Source: Larix sibirica (taxonomy: Eukaryota > Streptophyta > Pinopsida > Pinales > Pinaceae). Taken from it: DNA of 15,326 nt. The first letter of the stretch is position 1, and each line of letters starts with the position of its first letter. Under the pieces are notes generated by a model. That model searched no databases. It was not told the DNA's origin and saw only the letters and a program-made list of their open reading frames with translations. This document shows, piece by piece, positions 7,911 to 15,326 of the stretch. The DNA lies in NCBI GenBank assembly GCA_004151065.3, contig NWUY0300006861.1, forward strand, positions 55,482-70,807, given 5' to 3'. The position numbers and the translations under genes are program-made.

Positions 7911-10129
7911 GTAAATCCTAAACTTTTAGATATCTCGTCTATCTCATCGGCTTTAAATCCAATTATGTCCTCTGGGTCACTTAGAGCAAGTGATGACCTT
8001 GTCATTGTTCCTCAATGATCATTGTTTCCCTTAATATCAGGGGGATCAACGGCCATCCCAAAAAGGCGACCCTTAGAAGATGACTATACATTGTCTAGCC
8101 TGATGTCATTCTCCTACAAGAAACCATGCATTTGGGTCCTGAGGCCTATGATTTCTTCCTGAAGATTCATCCTTATTGGAAATGTTGTGGTCTTGATTCC
8201 ATTGGTCAGTCTGGAGGCCTCTTAGTCACTTAAAACCCCAATCTGGTTTATTTCACGGCCTTTCAAACTTGTGCAGGGATAAAGATTGAAGGTCATTTCC
8301 ATGGGGTGGGACAAAAGTTCAGCATCTTAAATTTGTATGGACCTTATCGTAATAGACAACATTTTTGGGATCAGGTCTTTCCTAATGCTACTTTACTTGA
8401 CCAACATATTATTTTGGGCGGTGATCTGAACCTCACCCTTTCATCTGATGAGGTTTGGGGTTCGGGTCATCTTGTGGATCCATTAGCCTCATATTTCAAG
8501 GAACATTTCGACTCATTGGGCCTTATTGATGTCCTTTTGTCTTATATGGTTCCTACCTGGAACAACAATCAGGATATAAAACATGGTGTGGCCAAGCACT
8601 TGGACCGTTTCTTGATGCATGGAACCATTTCTAGTATCTATGGAAGGTATAGATCTTGGAGTGAACCCATAGGTATCTCGTATCATAAAGCAATTTTCCT
8701 TCCATTGGAATTTCAAGCCATCAAAACAGCTTATCCGTTCAAATTTAATAGTACCTAGTTGGGGGATGATGATTTATGTGAGCTCGTCAGGAGAAAATGG
8801 AAAGATATGGCACTTTATGTACATCACTCTCCTTTACAGTTATTGATGAAGAAATTAAATTCTCTTCGATTAGAAGTGATCTTGTGGGACAAAAAAGATA
8901 ATAGGACTATTTATGTTGAATTATGCTCAATCGAGGACCAGTTAAATAAGATGGATATCTCGGTGGAAGAAGACTATTTCTCCATTGACCGAAGAGATAC
9001 CTTTCTAGGCCTTGTTAAACAAAAGGAGGCTATGCTCAATCAAGTGGAAAATACTTGGAGGTTGAAAAGTCGTGTGCTATGGATTTCCAAAGGTGATCGC
9101 AACACCAAATTATTTCAGAATTATGCAAATCAAAGGCGGAACATGAATGCCATTTGGGAAATTAAGGGGGCTAATGGATTATACCGGTCCGATCAAGCCT
9201 CCATTATGCATGTTGCGATTGATCATTTTCAGGATGTTTACAGACAGGGTCAGGTTGGAAATTTGGAGGCACAACTTAACATCATCAAGTTATTCCCTAG
9301 ATTTTTCTCTGTCGAAGAAGGAGAGGAGATTGGGGCAGTTGTGTCTCTGGAGGAAGTTAAGGAGGTTTTAAAATATTTTTTCAAAGAAAAAATTCTTGGC
9401 TCGAATGACTGGACTGTGGAGTTCTTCCTCCATTTTTTTTATATTTTGGGGAATAAGATTCTATTGGCTGTGGAGGAAACCAAAACCAAGGCTATAATTC
9501 CTAATAAATTAAATTCCACTTTCCTCACATTAATTCCCAAGAAGGATAGGCCTGGGGACTTCAACGATTCCATGCCTATATCATTATGTAACCTCCTATA
9601 TAAGGTTATTACGAAAATAATTGCTGTCAGAATTAATTCGTTCTTGGCTAAACACATTTATTTGGAACAGTTTGGTTTTCTCTTCAACCGAAAAATACTT
9701 GATGATGTGGGGGTCGCTCAAGAATGTTTACATTCAATTAAAGTCAAGGAAATTCAGGATTTTGTCCTTAAAACGGACTTAGTTAAGGCATATGACCGCT
9801 TGAATTGGTCATATCTCATATTAATCCTAATTCATATTGGACTTCCGGTTTCTGTGGTGCAATGGATTATGGCTTGTATTACCTCCTCCAACTTTGTAGT
9901 TTTGATAAATGGCACACCTACAAATTTATTCTCTAGCAACAGGGGTATCAGACAAGGTTGTCTGCTCTCCCCCTTATTGTTTATTCTAGCCATTGAAGGA
10001 CTGAGCCGACTCATTCATGAAGTAAACGAAGCACACAAAATCAAAGGTATTAATATCTCTCGTGCTCTTTCAATTACTCATTTATTATTTGTAGATGATG
10101 TTTTGGTTTTTGGAGTGGCTTCTTTAACT

Positions 10130-10282
10130 GAATGGGGGATATATTCAGAAAGTGCAGAGTAAGTAGCTCACTTGGTGAGTGAAGGAGGCCCGGGCTATTC
10201 AGAAAGTGTGGGGTGGGGTAGGGTTCAATCCCCCCACACTACAAAAATATTTTGAAAAATAAGAAAGAATGGGGGACATATA
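10130..10282. repeat. Target-site duplications flanking the SINE in LINE ORF2
   Basis: GAATGGGGGATATA (10130-10143) and GAATGGGGGACATATA (10267-10282) bracket the SINE. The copies differ by a 2-base indel. Taking one copy and removing the SINE restores the LINE reading (TEWG followed by TYKNIFDEF), which confirms that the LINE was there first. Confidence 0.85.
10144..10266 (+). mobile_element. tRNA-derived SINE inserted in LINE ORF2 (about 123 bp)
   Basis: A short insert with an internal RNA polymerase III promoter. The A box TAGCTCACTTGG (10164-10175) matches TRGCNNAGYNGG with one mismatch. The B box GGTTCAATCCC (10222-10232) matches GGTTCRANNCC exactly. It ends in an A-rich tail (about 10240-10266) and is flanked by target-site duplications. 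The body is minimal, little more than a tRNA-like head and a tail. A 13-bp word, TATTCAGAAAGTG, occurs at 10142-10154 and 10196-10208. It would move using LINE enzymes in trans (family knowledge). It is not a functional tRNA: the parts do not fold into a complete acceptor and anticodon cloverleaf. Confidence 0.83.
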
Positions 10283-12247
10283 AAAACATTTTTGATGAGT
10301 TTTGTTTAGCCCCGAGCATGACTATTAGCCCTAGTAAGTCTTGCTTTTTATTTAATTGTAAAGAGGATGGATGTATTGAAGATTTGGATACTCTTTTCCC
10401 ATACAAATTGGATCCCATTGATTCAGGCATCAAGTATCTGGGATATTATTTGAAGGACAACAACTACCGGGTGGAGGATTGGAGATGGTTAATCCAGGAG
10501 ATAGGAGATAGTAATTGGTCTTTGCGCTAGCTCTCTATCGGAGGTAGACTTATTCTAGCCCAATCTGTCATCCAAAGCATACCAGTTTATTGGTTTGGGT
10601 TAAGGAAAGTGCCCACTTTTGTTATTAATACTATTCGAAGCATGTTATTCCACTTCATTTGGTCGGGCAAACCTCATTTTAGGAAATTTCACCTATCCAA
10701 CTGGCAAAGTTTATCTTGGCCAAAGAAGAATGGGGGTTGGGTCCGGACGAACTTAGAGCTATTCAATCTGTCTATGAGAACGAAAAGCCTCTGGAGAGTC
10801 TTGGGAGATGGAGGCCTTTGGAGCAGGGTTATCAAGCTAAAATATTTGAAAACTTTCTCCGTTCTTTAGTGGATACAAAATCCTGTGTTGTGGATATTTG
10901 AAAACTTTCTCCATTCGGCAGTGTGGCACAGTCTTATCAGCACCTACCATCACATTGGTTCTTGGCTTAGTTGGAAGGTTGGCAATGGTTTTGACATCTT
11001 TATTGGCATTGACCCGCTAATTGGATGTGGTAACAACTATGTGCTTCTAGACAACATTATTATGGAACTTCACAAAAAGAAACTAGTTGTGTTTTCCCAG
11101 GTTTTGGTTCTGGTAGTATTAAACCACATTGGAGATGTGCACAAGAATTGGATCTCCCGCAACAAATGGCCCTTGCTTGGAATAGTTATATTGATCAATT
11201 ACATTTCGCAGGAATCACCTTAACAGATACTTCAAACCAGCTGGTTTGGGATGGCCCAGGTGCAAACAGGACCCTGACCGTCAAAAAGGTGTATGAACTT
11301 CTTTTGAGCAATGTTTCACTACCAGACCACTACTGGTGGCACTCGAAGCTATGGGGTTGGAGTATTCCACTGAAGCTGAAATGCTTTCTTTGGCTCTGTA
11401 TTAAGGACCAAATACTTGCATGGTCGAATCTACAGAAAAAGGCTTCATTGGCTCGAGTATATGCGCCTTGTGCAAAGATGCAGCTAAGGATATTCATCAC
11501 CTTTTTATCCATTGCAAGTTTATCAGGTTCGTTTGGGTTGAGTTAAAAGCTCGGTTACATTTCTCTGAGGATTGGATCGGTGCTTCTTTTATTGATTGTA
11601 TCTACAGGCGGTGTCACAATAAGGTGATTTATAGGACATTCCCATTCTTCATCATTGAGTTTATATGGCGCATAAGGAATGCTATGATATTTGAAAATGA
11701 AACTCCGTCTATTTTTTGTGCTTGTAAGTTGATAGTTGGTGCACTTAGTGGTTATCCTGTTGCACAGACAAAAAACTAAACCAGATTAGTCAAGTATCTT
11801 ATGATTGACATCAACTCTATCTATGGCTTTTTTGACAGGGCCTCTAGGCATGGTCTTTGTGGTGCTGGAGCGGTCATGTATATAAAAAGGAACCACTGTA
11901 TTTAGATTAAAATGAGTATCGGGAAGGGGGATAACATAAGAGTTGAACTCTTAGCTGCTTGGTGTCTTCTCTGGTTTGCTTTAAAGAGAGGTGTTATTTC
12001 TATGTTTGTCTATGGAGACTCACAGGTAATCATAAACTAGCTGAATCATAAATCAAATCTTGAGGTTATGATTCTGGAACCGTGGCTAAGGAATATGAAA
12101 TTCATGATTTCCTCCTTTGCTCATATGGATTGTAAACATATCTATCGAGAGGCTAATAGGGAGGCAAATCGGCTCTCTAAAGAAGCCTTTGATCCTATGA
12201 ATGGTTATCTTCTTTTTTGCGGAATACCTAGACAATGTGCTGATTGA

Positions 12248-12540
12248 TCAGGGTTCTATGTGGGCGATTTAATCCCCCACGACTCCTTTCCTGAGTTTTT
12301 GTACTGTTGGTCTATAGATCATAGGTTTTTATTATCACTTGGTTTTTTGCCATAAGTTATTGGCTCCATATGTTATCAGATACCTACACACAAACTTTTT
12401 TTTGTTTGTTTATGTTTGGAGGTCATATATCCTGTGGAAGGTTATATACAGGTAAATTGATCTACTGATGTAAATTTGATTTTCCTACTGAAAATATCAA
12501 ATTACAGTTTTTTTTCTCTGAAAATATAAAACGATAAAAC
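12248..12540 (+). other. Probable 3' untranslated region of the LINE
   Basis: This is sequence after the ORF2 stop at 12245-12247, T-rich and without coding similarity. The pair AAATTTGATTTTC (about 12472-12484) and GAAAATATCAAATT (about 12490-12503) forms a near-perfect inverted repeat that could fold as a small hairpin near the 3' end. A-rich runs at about 12515-12545 may be the decayed tail. The true end is not defined because no target-site duplication is evident. Confidence 0.5.
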
Positions 12541-13236
12541 CTTAAAGTAGCAGTGTGGAAACAATGATGATATGCGGAATCCCATAAAGATGTACAACCA
12601 TAGTGAACAAGATGACCAACATTATTCATCAACCCCCTAATTCATTATTTATCAACCTCCTAATTCGAGTGTATGCATTATATAAGATTTATTTCAATGT
12701 ATTTCGTGGTTAGGGCTACAATTGTCATCCTCGTGAAAAATAATTAGTTTCCTTGAACATAACTTTGCCAACAAATTTATTTTTACAAACATGTTAATAT
12801 TTTTCTAACTTCATGTTATACATTGTGGGAGGATGCCTTTCTTTTTCAGAGGGATTAGGGAATATAGAAAATAGTCAAATTGATTCAAGCTTCAACCCTC
12901 CTTCAACTAAGCTTGGGATCAATCTAGACAAGACTGGAATATTTTTATTGATTAGTTAGGTCGAATAGATTAGTGTTGCTACTAGGTTACCAACATGTAG
13001 TGCAGTGTAGTTCATGTAAAACTAGCTTGACACAAATACTCCTACCATTTGCATATAACAAACATAAAAATGCCAACACGACTTCATTAATCTCCATGTT
13101 GGAATCCCTTATTCTAAAATGTTTCTAACCTCGATAGGTATTGCTACCCGACCACTCACATTTAAGCAAGGGATTTTATGGTAGGTTTCTGCTACAGGCC
13201 CAGAGAGTATTTGTTACTACATAGGGCACATGATAG
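12541..13236. other. Unassigned spacer without genes
   Basis: About 700 bp with no recognisable coding similarity on either strand, and no Helitron helicase sequence, which would be expected if the LINE had simply split a complete Helitron. The only structure I see is the 23-bp tandem duplication at 12621-12666. Confidence 0.55.
12621..12666. repeat. 23-bp tandem duplication, two copies
   Basis: ATTATTCATCAACCCCCTAATTC (23 bp, 12621-12643) is followed directly by a copy at 12644-12666 that differs at two positions, both C versus T. This is a local tandem duplication in non-coding sequence. Confidence 0.9.
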
Positions 13237-13547
13237 GTTACCATTATTTTATTTTTTTTTAATCATGGGGAATTGGTAACTACGTCGGGATTACCTGGGC
13301 TAGGCCCATGTTCAAATCCGACAGCTTCCACTATCACCCCAAGAGTATATCCAACAACAAGCAAGCCAGATATACTAATAACTTATGACTTAGCAAGAGC
13401 CGAGATGTCCGGAGACACACCCAATGGGGGTCCCACTCAAGGGGGACACCTACCCTTCTAGCCTTATCACAACAGGCCAGTGTCTCGATGGGGTTTGATC
13501 CCTAATGGAGAGAGTGAAAACCACTCAACCCCACTGTTACCATTATT
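13237..13547. repeat. Perfect 12-bp target-site duplications around a retroposon
   Basis: GTTACCATTATT occurs at 13237-13248 and again at 13536-13547, exactly bracketing the 287-bp insert. Perfect copies suggest a comparatively young insertion. Confidence 0.85.
13249..13535 (-). mobile_element. SINE-like retroposon, minus strand, with poly-A tail
   Basis: The 287-bp insert sits between the 12-bp duplications. The T-run at 13252-13260 next to the left duplication is a poly-A tail when read on the minus strand, so the element's 5' end is at 13535. Near that end the minus strand carries an A-box-like GGTTGAGTGG (13521-13530) and a B-box-like GGATCAAACCC (13491-13501, fitting GWTCRANNC). The boxes are only about 20 bp apart, closer than in a normal tRNA, so the head is atypical. 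The reading frame at 13273-13461 lies inside the insert and is not a gene. It could also be a short non-autonomous retroposon of another kind. Confidence 0.72.
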
Positions 13548-13585
13548 ACTATATATATCCTTCCACCTTAAGGATGGGGACCATG

Positions 13586-13668
13586 CAAATTAAGCTTATT
13601 TGGGTTTGGCTCAAAAGGCAGAGCATCAAAATTAAGCTTATTTAGGTTTGGCTCTAGAGACATAACAT
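13586..13668. repeat. Imperfect tandem repeat of about 41 bp, two copies
   Basis: Copy one is 13586-13626 and copy two 13627-13668. The shared core is AAATTAAGCTTATTTGGG followed by TTTGGCTC, with a G/A difference in the second copy; similarity declines toward the ends of the units. It lies just upstream of the second LINE. Confidence 0.82.
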
Positions 13669-13828
13669 GTACGTTTATTTTAGTATGCATAAATGAATGA
13701 AATCGAGGGCCTTCCAAAGGTATGCCTTAGAGTTATGCCTACTTTTCTGATAGCTAGTGTTGGGAGGACTTTATAGACCAATTAAAATTGATCTTTCCCT
13801 ACAAGGTTGATTATTTGGACTCTGGATT

Positions 13829-14005
13829 CGTCAAAGGTGTTTCACAAATTGGGACAAAATTTCTCGTCCCAAGTGCCTGGGATATGGGGCTTTTCTAGCA
13901 TTATTTCAGTGCCTAACCCCGAAGGACCCAGAGAATTGAACCCTCGACCTCGACCATGTGTCGTCTTGGTCCCGGAAGATCCAACCAACCGAGCTACTCC
14001 TTGTA
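13829..14005 (-). mobile_element. tRNA-derived SINE, minus strand, within the second LINE
   Basis: On the minus strand the A box TAGCTCGGTTGG (13985-13996) and B box GGTTCAATTCT (13932-13942) each match the RNA polymerase III consensus with one mismatch, and their spacing (about 42 bp between boxes) is tRNA-like with a long variable region. The head begins CAAGGAG and a complementary TCCTT lies after the T-arm, so an acceptor stem is partly preserved. The body holds a near-palindrome, GGGACAAAATTTCTCGTCCC (13851-13870 on the plus strand). No poly-A tail or clean target-site duplication is visible at the left edge, so the 3' boundary is approximate. The long plus-strand frame 13807-14325 merely reads through this SINE into the LINE. 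Confidence 0.75.
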
Positions 14006-15240
14006 GCTTATTGTGGAGAGAGGTTATGAGAGTAAAGTATCTTCAAAACTGTACCATTGTGGACTGGCTGCGTCGGGATCATCATACCCCATTTGGGGGC
14101 TCTAATATTTGGTGTTGCTTTTTAAAATCACTCGATTTGGTCAAAGAGTGGCTGGTGTGGAAACCTGGAAATGGGTTGGAAATAAAGGTGGGTGAGGACC
14201 CTATCCTTAGAGGTTCATACTACTATATCCTATCTAATAATCTAGTGATCGAGCTAAGAGCAGAAGGAATAGTTGTTTTGGCTCAAGTTTTCGAAGTGGA
14301 GGCAACGGATCAAGGACACCAATGATGGATACAAGCTACAAAATTGAATCTATCGGTCGAGCTTCAAGCTGAATGGGGTCAGTATATCAAAGGACTCCTT
14401 CATTCCGACATTTATCTGTCAAGGGATAGAGATAAAGCTGGTGTGGTCTTGGAATGTGGAGAATGCGCATATACAACAAAGATGGGATATGATGCAATTA
14501 CAATCAATAAATGGGATTTGGAGAATAAATGATGGAATTTTCGTCTTTGTAATTGGAACTGTCCACTAAAATTAAAATGCTTTTGCTAGTTGGTCATGGA
14601 GAAGAAGATTCTGATGTGGGGACAATTTTATTAAGAGGGGTGGGCAACGTCCTGGCTATTGCATCTTATGTAAAAAGGAGGAGGAGACAATTGCCCATCT
14701 CTTGGTCCATTGCGAGTTTACACAACTAGTTTGGAAAGTGGTGGCTAAAACCTTCAAAATCCAAAAACGCTTGTGCGCGAGATCCTTCAAACATTGCATT
14801 CTTCTTTGGTTATTAACGGATAACAAATGGGAAGATACTCCAGTGTACATCAGTTCGTCGGTCTAGAAACATAGGAAGGCTATGCTTTTCGAGAATTGGA
14901 ATAGAAATATTGACAGAGTGGTGCTTATCAAGAAATTCATAGTGCAGAGAGAACCAAGAAAGCCAGAATTATTACTCAGGCAGATTTTGATATTCAGTTG
15001 TCGTGCGGTCATTTTGATGGAGCCTCTCAGGAAGATGGAATAGTTTCTGGGGCTGGGATGGTGTTAGCTTTAAGCAACAACCACTCTTTTAAATTATTAT
15101 GGATTGGCTGTTGTAGAGGCAAATTATTATGGATTGGTTGTTGTAGAGGCACAAATACCAAAAATGAGCTATTAGCTTTGGGAGGCTTTTTGTTATTTGC
15201 TCAGGAAAAAAACATAGTTTTACTGCATATCATGGATTAT
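14004..15240 (+). pseudogene. LINE ORF2 C-terminal part: zinc region and RNase H start
   Basis: The plus-strand reading crosses frames. 14004-14640 is in one frame: WLVWKPGNGLEIKVGEDPIL, LSVELQAEWGQYIKGLLHS, LKLKCF, with stops at 14323, 14530, 14587 and 14632. From 14645 another frame carries the zf-RVT motif CILCKKEEETIAHLLVHC (14660-14713) and QLVWKVV, then HRKAMLFENW, with a stop at 14864. A third segment (14998-15240) gives HFDGASQ and GAGMVL, then ELLALGGFLLFAQEKN, the first part of the RNase H fold with its first Asp and Glu. It ends before the remaining catalytic residues. A 30-bp in-frame tandem duplication lies at 15091-15150. Several stops stand where the family has Trp. The minus-strand frame at 14656-14850 is a shadow. 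Confidence 0.85.
15091..15150 (+). repeat. 30-bp in-frame tandem duplication in the LINE RNase H
   Basis: 15091-15120 and 15121-15150 are adjacent copies that differ at one base (GGCTG versus GGTTG). Each encodes KLLWIGCCRG, so the duplication adds ten residues without shifting the frame. Confidence 0.93.
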
Positions 15241-15326
15241 TAGTTAGCTAAACCTAACTGTTATGTAATATATATGTACATCTTTGTGCATATGCTAGAT
15301 AGCTTAACAGCTCATTAATATATTGC
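15241..15326. other. AT-rich end of window, unassigned
   Basis: 86 bp after the last readable RNase H codons. No gene, tail or repeat can be supported. It may be decayed LINE sequence continuing past the window. Confidence 0.4.

Larger units (their letters stand above)
8015..12247 (+). pseudogene. LINE ORF2: endonuclease, reverse transcriptase, zinc region, RNase H
   Basis: Start ATG at 8015 with the typical MIIVSLNIRG opening. The AP-type endonuclease spans about 8015-8700: LLQET, GGDLN, LDRFL; the final SDH-like motif reads SYH, so a catalytic Asp is lost. Reverse transcriptase spans about 9520-10150: LTLIPKK, KTDLVKAYDRLNW (first Asp at 9776), RQGCLLSPLLF, and catalytic FVDD at 10088-10099. 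It resumes after a SINE with SKSCFLF, GIKYLGYYL and GGRLILAQSVIQSIPVYW. The zf-RVT region (11330-11560) includes CALCKDAAKDIHHLFIHC. RNase H spans about 11825-12190: FFDRAS, RVELLAAW, VYGDSQ, YREANREANRLS. Stops lie at 8081, 8096, 8231, 8756, 10528, 10867, 11777, 11903 and 12038; frame changes lie near 11103 and in the A-run at 11436-11440. Without the SINE it would be about 1365 codons, normal for plant L1. Confidence 0.92.
6950..12530 (+). mobile_element. L1-type LINE, nearly complete but 5'-truncated and decayed
   Basis: A non-LTR retrotransposon with the plant L1 plan: ORF1 with a CCHC knuckle (to 7910), a 104-bp gap, and ORF2 with endonuclease, reverse transcriptase, a zinc-knuckle region and RNase H (8015-12247), then an untranslated tail. 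The 5' edge lies somewhere between 6945, where Helitron similarity fades, and 7035, where ORF1 similarity is clear. Upstream ORF1-like words (CLLATPSNFGP near 6992-7023) favour the earlier point. The 3' end is uncertain; A-rich sequence around 12515-12545 is the best candidate tail. I could not find matching target-site duplications. A SINE interrupts ORF2 at 10144-10266. Confidence 0.9.
13690..15240 (+). mobile_element. Second L1-type LINE, ORF2 fragment with a SINE and internal deletion
   Basis: A truncated, decayed relative of the larger LINE. It starts within the region just after the reverse transcriptase core (about 13690-13828: LKLIFPYKVDYLDSGF, aligning with LFPYKLDPIDSGI of the first LINE), is interrupted by a minus-strand SINE, and resumes at 14004 with LWREVMRVKYL, aligning with LWSRVIKLKYL. 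About 384 bp present in the first LINE between these points is missing. The sequence runs through the zinc region to an RNase H fragment that breaks off near 15240. No 3' tail or target-site duplication is evident before the window ends. Confidence 0.85.

Noticed and set aside
10144-10240. A functional tRNA gene
   Set aside because: It has good polymerase III boxes but no complete cloverleaf, an A-rich tail and target-site duplications, so it is a SINE.
13262-13320. A plus-strand tRNA-like head (GGTAACTACGTCGGG with TGTTCAAATCC)
   Set aside because: The poly-A tail and the flanking duplications place the element on the minus strand, so this is internal body sequence.
13807-14325. A 172-residue protein-coding gene
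   Set aside because: The frame reads antisense through a SINE and then into LINE ORF2; it is a chance fusion.
14656-14850. A 64-residue minus-strand frame
   Set aside because: It is antisense to the LINE zinc-region motif, which is well supported on the plus strand.
1-15326. CRISPR arrays, toxin-antitoxin pairs, phage or bacterial operons
   Set aside because: There are no regularly spaced repeats, no ribosome-binding-site-led operons and no bacterial gene families; all recognisable sequence is plant transposon-derived.

Overview
The window reads as plant nuclear DNA that has become a graveyard of nested, decayed transposable elements. I see no intact host gene, rRNA, functional tRNA or CRISPR array. 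The plant assignment rests on a chromodomain-bearing Ty3/gypsy element, an LTR followed by an initiator-tRNA-Met primer site, a plant-type L1 LINE with a CCHC ORF1 and a C-terminal RNase H, an intron-bearing Helitron Rep gene and several tRNA-headed SINEs. The heavy decay and low GC would suit a large, slowly purged genome such as a gymnosperm, but the sequence alone does not fix the species. One ambiguous base (7029) points to a draft assembly.

Layout: 1-2435 is the 3' two thirds of a degenerate Ty3/gypsy chromovirus pol (reverse transcriptase, RNase H, integrase, chromodomain). It ends in a polypurine tract and one LTR of about 634 bp (2436-3069). That LTR is followed at once by a primer-binding site (3070 on), so it has internal element sequence on both sides, as in a tandem or recombinant array. 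3090-5380 is AT-rich with no recognisable gene; it holds a 36-bp tandem duplication and an (AT)10 hairpin. 5430-6950 is a Helitron Rep (HUH nuclease) pseudogene with an apparent 87-nt spliceosomal intron; the helicase half is missing. About 6950-12530 is a nearly complete L1-type LINE: ORF1 lacks its 5' end, ORF2 runs from endonuclease to RNase H, and a small tRNA-derived SINE with target-site duplications sits just after the catalytic FVDD motif. 12540-13236 is unassigned. 13237-13547 is a minus-strand retroposon with a poly-A tail and a perfect 12-bp target-site duplication. 13690-15240 is a second, more damaged LINE of the same group, in which a third, minus-strand SINE occupies the place of about 380 bp of ORF2.

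No genes here work together as a living pathway. Every coding region carries stops, frameshifts or lost catalytic residues, so the elements would depend on related active copies elsewhere. The most informative points are the LTR with two internal flanks, the preserved intron in the Helitron Rep, and three separate SINE-like insertions within about 4 kb. I found no convincing undescribed biological system.
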